DNA from: Streptomyces sp. NRRL F-6676
Lineage (GTDB): Bacteria > Actinomycetota > Actinomycetes > Streptomycetales > Streptomycetaceae
Assembly: GCF_000725625.1 (NCBI RefSeq)
Contig: NZ_JOHS01000026.1
Location: forward strand, 18,271 to 82,270
DNA length: 64,000 bases
Direction of reading: 5' to 3'
The notes below the pieces were generated by a model. It ran no database searches and was not told the DNA's origin. It saw nothing but the letters and a program-made list of their open reading frames with translations. Made by a program: the position numbers and the translations under genes. Shown here one piece after another: positions 38,117 to 46,583 of the stretch. Within the stretch, counting starts at the first letter, position 1. Each line of letters begins with the position of its first letter.

Positions 38117-40126
38117 ATGACGATGAACCCTCCCCGCGACCTCCGCGACTCCTCCGGCACGGGCCCTTCCGGGCACGAGCCCGTACGCGCACTCGTGCAC
38201 GCCGCGGTCGCCTCGCGCTCGATGGACGAGGTGCTCGCGCTGATCGCGCTGCTGGAGCGCAGACCCGACGGCGACCGGGCCGCCCGCGAGGTCGTACGCG
38301 CCGCCACGGCCGACCGCCCGGTCGAGGACCTGGCCGACCTCATAACCCACCTGACGAACGCGCCCCGCCCGGCCCCCGGCGAGCCCGGAGGTCCTGCGGC
38401 GCGGGGCGCCGCCCCGACGGCGGGCGGGTCGCGACCCGTCCGAACGGACACCCCGCCGACCGGCACGACACCCGCTCCGACGACCGGCCGAGGGAGCAGC
38501 CCGGCGGCCGGCCCGGGAGGCACCCCGGCAACCGGCCCGGCCGGCGGTCCGGGGAGCGGCCTGCTCAGCGGCCCCACGGACCACCCCACGGACAACACCG
38601 CGACCGACCCGACGAACGGGCCGTTGACCAGCCCGACGGCAGCCGGGCCGATAACCCACCCAGCGGCCGGACCCGTGGCCGGGGGTCCGGCGGACGGACC
38701 GGTGGGCAGTCCGCTCCCCGGGCCGGTGGACACACCGGCCACGGTCCCGGCAGCCGGCCCGGCGAACGTCCCGGCGATCGCCCCCGCGGCCGCCGGTCCG
38801 ACGGACGTGCCGGTGGCCAACCGGACCGGCGGCCCAGCAAGTAGCGCTGCGCCCGGCCCGGCGAACACTCCCACGACAGACCCGGCGCACGGCCAGGTGG
38901 CCGACTCGACGGGCGGGCCGGCGGCCGGCTCGGCGCACGGCCAGGAGCCCAGCCAGGAGCCCAGCCCGGCGCACGGCTCGACCGGCAGCCCCACGCACGG
39001 CCTCACCACCCGCCCGACGGGCGGCCCTGCGGCCGGTTCGGCGAACGGGCCTGCGGACGGCCCGACGGGCAACCCGGCGGCCGGCCCGATCGCCGACCCG
39101 CTGGCGGCCGACTCGACCAGCAGCCCGGCCGAGCCCCCCACGACCGGCCCGGCGGCCGACCCCGCACCCCGTCCTGCGGACGGCTCACCGGCCGACCGGG
39201 CGACGAGCCCGTCGCACGGGCCGGTGGACGGACCCGCGACCGCCTCGGCGAACGGCTCGGTCCGCAGCCCGGCGCAGGCGCCCGCGGCCGGTCGGCCGGA
39301 CGGCCCGGCGGCCGACCCCGCACCCCCTTCCGCAGACGGCCCGGCGGGTGAGCCGGTGGGCGGGACCGCGGTCCTCACCGCCCCGTCCACGAGCGAGTCC
39401 GCGAGGGACGGCAGGTCCGTGGAGGGGACGCTCCCGGCCGGGCCGGTGCGGCCGGATGCGCACCGGGAGCAACCACCGGACGCCACCCCCGAGTTCGACT
39501 GGCTCGACGAGGAGTGGGCCGCGCGGAACGGGTACCGGACACCGGAGCGCCCGGCGCCGTCCGCCACGGACGAGAAGCACACCGGAAGCGGGCGCCAGGG
39601 CGGCCGGCGCCCGGAGCGTGGGCGGCTCACGCGGTGGCTTCGTGGGGTGGGCGGGTTCGGGGCGGCCGTTCGGCCGGCCTGGATCGCCGCCCTCGCGCTG
39701 GTCGGGTGCGGGGTGGCGCATCTGCCGTTGCGCGACGGTGTGCCGTGGACGTACGCGCACGGGGTCTCGCTCGGCATCAGCACCCTGTGTCTGCTGCTCG
39801 GCGCCGCCCTGGTCGTCCGCAGGTCGGCCGTCCCCGTGCTCGCGGCGGGCATGCTGTTCCCCGCGGTGCTCGCCGTCGCGCACCTCACCGCGGGCCGGCT
39901 CGCCTCCCCCCTGCTCGCCGACGTCCTCGCCACCGGCGGCGACACCGCCACCCTCGCCGCCGCCCTGGCCGCCGTGCTCGCCCTCATCGCCCTCCTCGGC
40001 GCACTCACCGGGGAGGTAAGGACGACGCGCGAGAAACCCGGGCAGCCCGAAGCTCCCGGAACTCCCGGAACTCCCGGAGCTTCCGAGGAGCCCGTACCGG
40101 CGTCCGCGCGCGCCTCCGGCTCCTGA
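38117..40126 (+). CDS. Large low-complexity membrane protein, unknown
   Basis: The gene encodes 669 residues from the ATG at 38117 (ATG 38069 is also in frame). The first 90 residues are a folded-looking helical segment (VRALVHAAVASRSMDEVLALIALLERRPDGDRAAREVV). Residues about 95-440 are Gly/Pro/Ala/Thr repeats of the GPADGPTG/AGPANVPA kind. After a short acidic stretch (FDWLDEEWAARNGYRTPE), three or four membrane helices occupy about 515-645, including LALVGCGVAHLPL and LCLLLGAALVV. The C-terminal tail is again Pro/Glu-rich. It resembles proteins where a long disordered wall-spanning region is tethered to the membrane. No function can be given. Confidence 0.6.
   Translation: MTMNPPRDLRDSSGTGPSGHEPVRALVHAAVASRSMDEVLALIALLERRPDGDRAAREVVRAATADRPVEDLADLITHLTNAPRPAPGEPGGPAARGAAPTAGGSRPVRTDTPPTGTTPAPTTGRGSSPAAGPGGTPATGPAGGPGSGLLSGPTDHPTDNTATDPTNGPLTSPTAAGPITHPAAGPVAGGPADGPVGSPLPGPVDTPATVPAAGPANVPAIAPAAAGPTDVPVANRTGGPASSAAPGPANTPTTDPAHGQVADSTGGPAAGSAHGQEPSQEPSPAHGSTGSPTHGLTTRPTGGPAAGSANGPADGPTGNPAAGPIADPLAADSTSSPAEPPTTGPAADPAPRPADGSPADRATSPSHGPVDGPATASANGSVRSPAQAPAAGRPDGPAADPAPPSADGPAGEPVGGTAVLTAPSTSESARDGRSVEGTLPAGPVRPDAHREQPPDATPEFDWLDEEWAARNGYRTPERPAPSATDEKHTGSGRQGGRRPERGRLTRWLRGVGGFGAAVRPAWIAALALVGCGVAHLPLRDGVPWTYAHGVSLGISTLCLLLGAALVVRRSAVPVLAAGMLFPAVLAVAHLTAGRLASPLLADVLATGGDTATLAAALAAVLALIALLGALTGEVRTTREKPGQPEAPGTPGTPGASEEPVPASARASGS
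38480..39355 (+). repeat. Imperfect GC-rich repeats encoding Gly-Pro-Ala segments
   Basis: Degenerate 24-36-bp units containing GGCCCGGCGG and GGCCGGCC recur for about 870 bases in frame. They lack the regularity of the other minisatellites, suggesting an older expansion. Confidence 0.6.
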
Positions 40127-40201
40127 CGTTGGCGGACGCCTCCGGGGAACGGCTGCTGCGCTACTCCGTGGAGGGCGCGGAGGACGTCGGAGGGACGTCG
40201 G

Positions 40202-40858
40202 TCAGGCGGGCGGGGGCTTGTGGGTCAGTAGGTGGATGCTGCGGAACTGGCGGCGGTCCGTGGGGCGGGGTTGCTGGGTGGTGCGGGAGAGCTCGGTCAG
40301 GCCGTTGGCGTGGAGGAGTGCGGAGAGGTGGTCGGGGGACCAGCGGTGGGCGAGGGTGACCGTGTGGTCGAAGGGCTGGGTCGGCACGGACGGGTCCTCG
40401 GTGGCCCAGAAGGCGAGCAGGAGGTGGCCGCCGGGGGCCAGTACGCGGGCGAACTCCGCCAGCAGGGCGGGGAGTTCCGGCGGCGGGGTGTGGATGATCG
40501 ACCAGCGGGAGAGGACGCCGGCCAGCGTGCCGTCGGGGAGGCCGAGCGCGGCCATCGAGCCGACGTCGAAGCGCAGGGCGGGGTGGGCCCGGCGGGCCAG
40601 GGCGATCATCGCGGGGGAGGCGTCGACGCCGTACGCCTGGAGGCCCAGTCCGCTCAGGTGCGCGGTGACATGGCCCGGGCCGCACCCCAGGTCGGCGACC
40701 GGGCCGCCGCCGGCCGCGCGGACGAGCTCCGCGAAGGCCGCCAGCAGTCCGCGTTCCAGGGGGTGGTCGCGCAGCGAGTCGCGGAACATCTCCGCGTAGG
40801 TCGCGGCGACCTCGTCGTAGGCGTCGCGGGTGGTGGTGAGGGCGTCAGGGGCGGCCAT
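40202..40858 (-). CDS. SAM-dependent class I methyltransferase
   Basis: The gene encodes 218 residues. The SAM-binding motifs are visible: VADLGCGPGHVTAHLSGLGLQAYGVDASPAMIALAR (motif I and acidic loop), SMAALGLPDGTLAGVLSRWSIIHTPP (motif II) and VLAPGGHLLLAFW (motif III). These belong to the UbiE/Methyltransf_11 kind. Its ATG lies 14 bases inside the end of the LAL regulator gene, so the two are translationally coupled. The substrate is unknown, and no biosynthetic genes are nearby. Confidence 0.9.
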   Translation of the reverse strand: MAAPDALTTTRDAYDEVAATYAEMFRDSLRDHPLERGLLAAFAELVRAAGGGPVADLGCGPGHVTAHLSGLGLQAYGVDASPAMIALARRAHPALRFDVGSMAALGLPDGTLAGVLSRWSIIHTPPPELPALLAEFARVLAPGGHLLLAFWATEDPSVPTQPFDHTVTLAHRWSPDHLSALLHANGLTELSRTTQQPRPTDRRQFRSIHLLTHKPPPA

Positions 40859-43800
40859 GGTCGGGACAGTAGTCCTTGTCGAGGGGGCGTGCGGCGGCGT
40901 TGCCGAGGGCGGTGCGGAGCTGCGCCCGGCGGCGGATGCCGAGTTTGCGGTACGTGCTCGTCAGATGGGTCTCCACCGTGCGGCGGGCCACGTGGAGGAG
41001 ACCGGCGATCTCCGTGTTGGTGTGTCCCTCCGCGGCCAGTTCCGCGATCCGGCGCTCGCTGCCGGTGAGCGACTCCGAGCCCGTGCGGACGGCGGCCGGC
41101 CGGCGTGCGCCGCCCTCGCGCAGGGCCGCCTCCGCCGCGGCCGCCAGCCGGACCGCGCCCCGCCGTACCGCGCGGTCGGCCGCCTCGCGCAGGGCCGCCC
41201 GTGCCTGGGAACGCTCCCCCGCCATGATGAGCAGCCGCCCGCGCGAGATCAGCGCGGCGATCAGCTCGTCGTCGACGGGTGCCGTCCGCAGCAGCCGTAC
41301 GGCCTCCTCGGCGAGGTCCAGGCCGCGCCGGCCGCCGGTCGCCGCGGCCAGCACGCGCAGGGCGCGGCCCACCGTGCGGGGCGTGTTCCACACCCGGGCG
41401 AGCCGCAACTCCTCCTCGGCCAGGGCCAGCGCGTCCCGCGGCCGGCCCAGGGCCAGATGGCACTCGGCGGCGGCGGTCCGCCACGGGGTGAGCGCCGGGC
41501 TGACCTCGTCGCGCGCGGCCTGGCTGCGCCCGCACTCCAGGAAGTCGTACACCGCGGCCGCCGGATTGCCCGCGGCGACCCGCTGCACGCCCCGCGCGTA
41601 CAGGAAGCGGTTGCGCTCCGGGGAGTCCGGGGTCCGGTCCAGATCGAAGGCGGCCACGTACCGCCCGGCCTCCCCGACCCGGCCGGCCGCGACGAGGGCG
41701 AGCACGGTGTGCGCGTCGGCGGGCCGCGGCTGCCGGGGGCGGCCGCCGGCCGGTGCGGGGTGGGCGCCGGCCGGTGCGGGGTGGCCTCCGGGGGGCGCGG
41801 CCAACGCCCCGGCCGGCGGGGGGAACGCGCCGGGGGGCAAGGGAAACCCCTCGGGAGGTATGGGGAACGGCCCGGGGGGCGCGGGGAACGCCCCGGCCGG
41901 TACCGGGAACGTTCCGGACGGCGCGGGGGACGCCCCGGACGGCGGCGGGAACTCCCCGGGGAGCGCGGCCGCGTACGGCCCGACGCCGCCTCCCGGGGCG
42001 TTTCCCGCCCGGGCGTGCTCCGGCGGCGCCTGCCCGTCCGGGTCGTGACCCGACGGCACCTGCCCGTCCGGCTCGTGACCCGACGGCACCTGCCCATCCG
42101 GCTCGTGACCCGGCGGCACCTGCCCATCCGGCTCGTGACCCGGCGGCACCTGCCCATCCGGTTCATGTCCCGACGGCGCCTGCCCGTCCGGCTCGTGTCC
42201 CGGCGGTACCTGCCCCTCCGGCATCTGTCCCACCGGCTGGTGCCGGTCCGGTATCTGTCCCATCGACAGGTGCCGGTCCGGTATCTGTCCCACCGGCTCC
42301 TGTCCCGCCGCCGTCTGCCCCACCGGCTCGGGTCCCACCGGCTCCTGTCCGGCCGCCGTCTGTCCCACCGGCTCGTGTCCCACCGGCTCCTGTCCGGCCG
42401 CCGTCTGCCCCACCGGCTCGTGTCCCGCTGACACGTGACCCGCTGACACGTGACCCGCCGCCGTCTGTCCCACCGGCTCGTGCTCCGCCGGGCCGTATCC
42501 CGTCGGCCCGTATCCCGTCGGCTCGTGTCCCGCCGACCCGTGCTCCGCCGGCCCGTGCGGCGCGTGCCGCGGCACGGTGTACGTGCCGCGGGCCGCCGCC
42601 AGGTCGGCGCGTACGGTCAGCAGGATCTCGTGCACCGGGTGCAGCAGATGCGCGCACTGGCCGGCCAGGCCGTGTTCCACGAGCTGGCCGGCCGAGTCGA
42701 AGTCGTCCGCCCACAGGGCGACCACCGCGGCCACCGCGACCAGGAACGGTTCGCCCTCCGGGTCGGCCGGCTTCTCGAGCAGCAGCCGCAGCCGCCGTCG
42801 CGCCTCCTCCGCCGAGATCAGCCCGGCCGCCGCCGCGTGCCGTACGAGCAGGGCACGGACCGCCGTACCGGCCGACTCGGGGCAGCCGCGGTCCTGCTCG
42901 GCCAGCCGGGCGTACGCCTCGCGGCGCAGCCCCCGGTCCCGTTCGGCGAGCAGTACGGCGGTGGCCCGTACGACGCGCACCAGCTCCGGGCGGTCGGACA
43001 GCGTGTCGTCGTCGAGGCCGCGCAGCGTCTCGACGGCGGCCCGGGTCTGGCCGTACCGGGCCAGCGCGGTGCCGAGGGCGACGCCCGCGCGCACCCGGTC
43101 GGCCGGCTCGCCGTGCAGCCACAGCGCCTCGGTGAGCCGCGGCACTCCGGTGGCACGGACCGCCGCGGACCGCACGTCGGACCGGGCCACGGCCGGTACG
43201 CCGGGCGGCAGCCCGGAAGGCAGCCCCACCGGCAGGCCGGACTGCGACCCGGACCACGCCCCGTACGTACCCCCGGACCACGCCCCGGACCACGACCCGG
43301 CCGGACCCCCGGACCACGACCCGGACTGCGCCGCGGCGAACTCCAAGGAGCCCAGCTCGGTGAGGACCCGTTGCCGTACGTGCTCCGACAGCGGCTCTCG
43401 CAGGACCCGGCGCAAGTAGTCCGTGGCGTCCTCGATCCGCCCGTCGCGCGCGGCCTCGTGCGCCGCGTCCCGCAGGACGTTGACGACCCAGGGCCGGTCC
43501 GTCATGTCGGTCCGCAGCAGCTGCCGGGCGACGGCCTCCGTGTCGTCGCCCCGGCGCCACAGCGTGTCGGCGGCCGCCAGGTGCGCGGCCCGGCGCCGGC
43601 CGGCGGGCCAGCCGTCGAGCACCGCGTCCCGCAGCAGCCGGTGCGCCCAGCGCGGACGGCCGGAGGCGTCCGGGTGCAGCAGGCCGAGCCCGGTCATGGC
43701 GGTGAGCCAGCCGGCCACCCGGACGGCGTCGGCACCGGTCATCTCCGCGAGCAGCTCCGCGAGTTGCGCGGTGAACGCGGGGTGGGCGGGTGCGTAGGCG

Positions 43801-44690
43801 CGGGTGGAGCCGTGCGGCGAGGCGGGTACGGGCGGCCCGTCCGCGCCGTCCGTCCAGGTCTCCTCCAGCGCGGCGAGCGCCCGGGCGACCTCGGTCGTAC
43901 GGGGCCCGGCGCTCTCCAGCCACCAGGACACCGCCGCCCGGTACGCCCCCGGGTACAGCAGGGCGGAGGAATCCGGCACGGCGACGGCCCCGCTGCCGCC
44001 GAGGTCGTCCAACAGGGCGTGCAGCAGCAGCGGATGGCCCGCCGAGGCGCGTACGCAGCTGTCCGCGCACGACCAGTGCCCGCACCGGGCGAGCGAGCGC
44101 ACCAGGAGCGCCGTGGAGCGGGCGGAGAGCGGGGCGAGGGTATGGGTGCGGACCAGGTCGGGCGGAAGGGGGTGGGCCAGCCCGGGGGCGGGCGGGGTGA
44201 TGTCGTACTGGCTGCGCTCGGTCACCAGCAGCAGTACCGGTAATTGGTCGATCCGCCGGGCCGCCTCCACCAGCCAGCGGCGGGAGGCCCCGTCGGCGAG
44301 GTGCACGTCGTCGACGGCGATCAGGACGGGGGAGTGCTCGGCGAACTCGCGCAGGCGTTGCAGCAGCCGGTTGGTGATGACCCGTTCGTCGCCGCCCCGG
44401 AAGGGCGCGTACTGGCCGGGTTCGGGGCAGCCGGGGACGTCGGGCACGGGGCTCAGCAGGCGCATCAGGGAGGCGAAGGGGTGGGCACCGTCGACGGCGG
44501 AGCAGCGGGCGAGCATGACGCGCATGCCGTGCGCGGCGCCGTCGCGGGCGGCGGCCTCCAGCACGGCGGTGCGGCCGGTGCCGGTGGCACCGCGCAGCAG
44601 GACGAGCCGGCCGGTGCCGGCGCGGGCACGGGCCGCCTCGGTGGCGATCAGCTCGCTCACGTCCCCGCGCTCGGTCAGCGGTCCGGGCAT
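40845..44690 (-). CDS. LAL-type LuxR regulator with AAA-like domain and long repeat linker
   Basis: The gene encodes 1281 residues from the ATG at 44690 with AAAGGAGG upstream. The N-terminal P-loop is GATGTGRT (34-41), where Arg replaces the Walker A Lys, so ATP hydrolysis is doubtful. Walker B-like VLIAVDDVHLAD follows. The helical ATPase/sensor part runs to about 700. A decapeptide minisatellite (about 710-887) and a Pro/Ala/Gly stretch (about 888-985) follow, then TPR-like helices. The C-terminal LuxR HTH (LTGSERRIAELAAEGHTNTEIAGLLHVARRTVETHL) is at about 1207-1250. Its position beside the CIS locus matches the LAL regulator gene that flanks such clusters in other streptomycetes, so CIS regulation is plausible. 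Confidence 0.88.
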   Translation of the reverse strand: MPGPLTERGDVSELIATEAARARAGTGRLVLLRGATGTGRTAVLEAAARDGAAHGMRVMLARCSAVDGAHPFASLMRLLSPVPDVPGCPEPGQYAPFRGGDERVITNRLLQRLREFAEHSPVLIAVDDVHLADGASRRWLVEAARRIDQLPVLLLVTERSQYDITPPAPGLAHPLPPDLVRTHTLAPLSARSTALLVRSLARCGHWSCADSCVRASAGHPLLLHALLDDLGGSGAVAVPDSSALLYPGAYRAAVSWWLESAGPRTTEVARALAALEETWTDGADGPPVPASPHGSTRAYAPAHPAFTAQLAELLAEMTGADAVRVAGWLTAMTGLGLLHPDASGRPRWAHRLLRDAVLDGWPAGRRRAAHLAAADTLWRRGDDTEAVARQLLRTDMTDRPWVVNVLRDAAHEAARDGRIEDATDYLRRVLREPLSEHVRQRVLTELGSLEFAAAQSGSWSGGPAGSWSGAWSGGTYGAWSGSQSGLPVGLPSGLPPGVPAVARSDVRSAAVRATGVPRLTEALWLHGEPADRVRAGVALGTALARYGQTRAAVETLRGLDDDTLSDRPELVRVVRATAVLLAERDRGLRREAYARLAEQDRGCPESAGTAVRALLVRHAAAAGLISAEEARRRLRLLLEKPADPEGEPFLVAVAAVVALWADDFDSAGQLVEHGLAGQCAHLLHPVHEILLTVRADLAAARGTYTVPRHAPHGPAEHGSAGHEPTGYGPTGYGPAEHEPVGQTAAGHVSAGHVSAGHEPVGQTAAGQEPVGHEPVGQTAAGQEPVGPEPVGQTAAGQEPVGQIPDRHLSMGQIPDRHQPVGQMPEGQVPPGHEPDGQAPSGHEPDGQVPPGHEPDGQVPPGHEPDGQVPSGHEPDGQVPSGHDPDGQAPPEHARAGNAPGGGVGPYAAALPGEFPPPSGASPAPSGTFPVPAGAFPAPPGPFPIPPEGFPLPPGAFPPPAGALAAPPGGHPAPAGAHPAPAGGRPRQPRPADAHTVLALVAAGRVGEAGRYVAAFDLDRTPDSPERNRFLYARGVQRVAAGNPAAAVYDFLECGRSQAARDEVSPALTPWRTAAAECHLALGRPRDALALAEEELRLARVWNTPRTVGRALRVLAAATGGRRGLDLAEEAVRLLRTAPVDDELIAALISRGRLLIMAGERSQARAALREAADRAVRRGAVRLAAAAEAALREGGARRPAAVRTGSESLTGSERRIAELAAEGHTNTEIAGLLHVARRTVETHLTSTYRKLGIRRRAQLRTALGNAAARPLDKDYCPDHGRP
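41735..42560 (-). repeat. 30-bp in-frame minisatellite in the LAL gene
   Basis: From 42030 to 42560 a 30-bp unit repeats about 17 times, encoding decapeptides of GHEPDGQVPS and GQEPVGQTAA type. It is followed by a 24-27-bp degenerate array (41735-42030) encoding P-A-G-A-F-P-x units. No frame-breaking unit was seen. Confidence 0.9.
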
Positions 44691-45076
44691 GTGCGCCTCC
44701 TTTCGGTGAACGGCTCCCCCGACAGCCTCGGAAAACTCCGTGAAGACCCCAGGAGAACGGCGGGAACACGGGCGGAACTTCCGGAGATTTGAAGGGAACT
44801 CCCGAACATGGGGACGAGCAACGGGGGGCAGAGGTGCCCGGACGTGCCGTACATCACGTGGGCGGGCGGTCCGATTTCCTGTCCGGCGGGTCCATGGACG
44901 TACGGGCCGCGCCGGTGTCCAGTGAAGTGGAGCGCGCCCCGCCACCACGACGGCACGACAGTACGCCCGTTCTCGTGGTGTGCCTCGTGGTACTCCACGA
45001 TTGCCCCCGCATCCCTTGCCGGGAAGCCTGGAGGATCCGCCGGGAGAGCGGCGGACCACGCGACAGGGAGTCAGGG
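44691..45076. promoter_or_regulatory. Divergent LAL/LuxR promoter region with TCGTGG half-sites
   Basis: This 386-bp gap separates the LAL gene from the plus-strand LuxR gene heading the CIS locus. ACCACGA (44944), TCGTGGT (44973 and 44985) and CCACGA (44995) form a cluster, with TCGTGG-TACT-CCACGA (44985-45000) as a perfect 6-4-6 inverted repeat 77 bases before the LuxR start. It is a candidate operator for one of the two flanking regulators. No ORF is convincing here. Confidence 0.5.
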
Positions 45077-45739
45077 ATGCGCAGCTCATTCGGTACGACG
45101 GACGACGGCCCGGGGGGACCCGTGCACCGTGTGCCCGTCATCGTCCACGCCCCGGACCCCATCTCCCGGGAGGGCGTGCTCAGCCAGCTCCGCCGGCACC
45201 CCGAGATCGACCTGCGCACGGAGAGCGGCCCCGGCACCGTCGCCCTCCTGGTGGACGACTCCCTCGACGAGACCGACCTGACCCGGCTGCGCCGCATCGT
45301 GCGCAGCGAGGGCGCCCGCGCGGTCCTCGTCGTCGGCGGGATCCGCGAGGCGGAGCTGCTGGACGTGATCGAGTGCGGGGTCGGCGCCATCGTCTGGCGG
45401 CACGAGGCGACCGCGCACCGGCTGGTGCAGGCCGTGCTCTCCGCCGCGCGCGGCGACGGCGACCTGCCCGCCGATCTGCTCGGCCGGCTCATCGACCAGG
45501 TCGGCACCCTGCACCGCGGCGCGGCCGGCCATCCGGCCACCCCCTCCGTCGGCCTCGTGCCGCGCGAGGTGGACGTACTGCGGCTGGTCGCCGACGGGTT
45601 CGACACCTCGGAGATCGCCGGCAAGCTGTCGTACTCCGAGCGCACCATCAAGAACGTGATGCATGGTCTGACCACGCGTCTGCATCTGCGCAACCGCGCG
45701 CACGCCGTCGCCTACGCCCTGCGTGAGGGCTATATCTGA
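45077..45739 (+). CDS. LuxR-type (response-regulator-like) transcription factor
   Basis: The gene encodes 220 residues from the ATG at 45077 with AGGGAG upstream. The N-terminal 120 residues keep the receiver-like alternation (VPVIVHAPDPISREGVLSQL, TVALLVDDSLDETDLTRL, AVLVVGGIREAELL, GVGAIVWRHEATAHRLVQAV). The classical phospho-Asp/Lys set is not intact, so it may be phosphorylation-independent. The HTH is LVPREVDVLRLVADGFDTSEIAGKLSYSERTIKNVMHGL. It starts 170 bases upstream of the first CIS gene, in the same direction, and is likely to control it. Confidence 0.88.
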   Translation: MRSSFGTTDDGPGGPVHRVPVIVHAPDPISREGVLSQLRRHPEIDLRTESGPGTVALLVDDSLDETDLTRLRRIVRSEGARAVLVVGGIREAELLDVIECGVGAIVWRHEATAHRLVQAVLSAARGDGDLPADLLGRLIDQVGTLHRGAAGHPATPSVGLVPREVDVLRLVADGFDTSEIAGKLSYSERTIKNVMHGLTTRLHLRNRAHAVAYALREGYI

Positions 45740-45908
45740 CAGTCCCCGGAGGACACAGAGGCGAAAAGGGCACCTCCGGCCGGCCCCCCGGGGCACTCCG
45801 CTCTGCCCGCACGCCGTCCCCGGCGACCCGGCGGTGACCGGGACGGGACAGGCACGATGGAAGACGGCCGGCAGCGGCCGGAACAGGTACGACGGCGGGA
45901 GCGCGACG

Positions 45909-46583
45909 GTGATCCACGAGGTGGACGAGGTCCTCAAGGACCTGCTCGGCGGCGGCGCGCTCGCGGGATCCGGCGTCGACATCGCCCTGGACGCCCCGAC
46001 CCGCGACTGGGCCGCCCGCCGCAACGCGCCCACCATCAACGCCTATCTCTACGACATCCGCGAGGACATCGGCCGACGGCACCGCGGGCACATGGCCGTC
46101 CGTGACGAGCGGGCCATCGTCGTCAAACACCGGCAGCCGCCGCGCTGGTTCCGGCTGTCGTACCTGGTGACCGCGTGGACCAAGCGGCCGCAGGACGAAC
46201 ACCGACTGCTCTCGGCGGTGCTGGCCACGCTGCTGCCCCGCGAGTCGCTGCCCGCCGAGGAACTCCCGGGCCCGCTGCGCGCGCTGGGGCTCGCGGTGCC
46301 GCTGTCGGTGGCCGGGGTGCAGACCGAGGCGCGCTCGCTGGCGGAGATCTGGTCCGCGCTCGGCGGGGAGCTGAAGCCGTCCGTGGACCTCGTGGTCACC
46401 GTGCCCTTCCCGGCGGTTCCCGAGTACGACGCCGGGCCGCCGGTCACCGAGGGGGCCATGGTCCGCGTGCGCGACACGTCGGGCGAGCCCGACATGGAGA
46501 CGGCGCAGCGGACGGGCCGGACCCTGGAGGAACGGGGCCACCGCCCGCACCAGATCGCGGTGCGCACGGAGCGCAAGCGGTGA
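45909..46583 (+). CDS. cis16: CIS cap/terminator protein, DUF4255 (Afp16/Pvc16-like)
   Basis: The gene encodes 224 residues from the GTG at 45909 with GGGAG upstream. It has the DUF4255 pattern: IHEVDEVLKDLLGG at the start, IALDAPTRDWAARRNAPTINAYLYDIRED, RWFRLSYLVTAWTKRPQDEHRLLSAVLATLLP and ELKPSVDLVVTVPF. In the Serratia Afp and Photorhabdus PVC systems the homologue caps the tube/sheath at the distal end and ends polymerisation. The next gene (AAA+ ATPase) overlaps it as GTGA, an order usual in CIS loci. Confidence 0.9.
   Translation: MIHEVDEVLKDLLGGGALAGSGVDIALDAPTRDWAARRNAPTINAYLYDIREDIGRRHRGHMAVRDERAIVVKHRQPPRWFRLSYLVTAWTKRPQDEHRLLSAVLATLLPRESLPAEELPGPLRALGLAVPLSVAGVQTEARSLAEIWSALGGELKPSVDLVVTVPFPAVPEYDAGPPVTEGAMVRVRDTSGEPDMETAQRTGRTLEERGHRPHQIAVRTERKR

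Noticed and set aside
38480..42560. CRISPR array
   Set aside because: Repeats are contiguous or in-frame coding repeats with no spacer-repeat alternation, and no cas gene is present.
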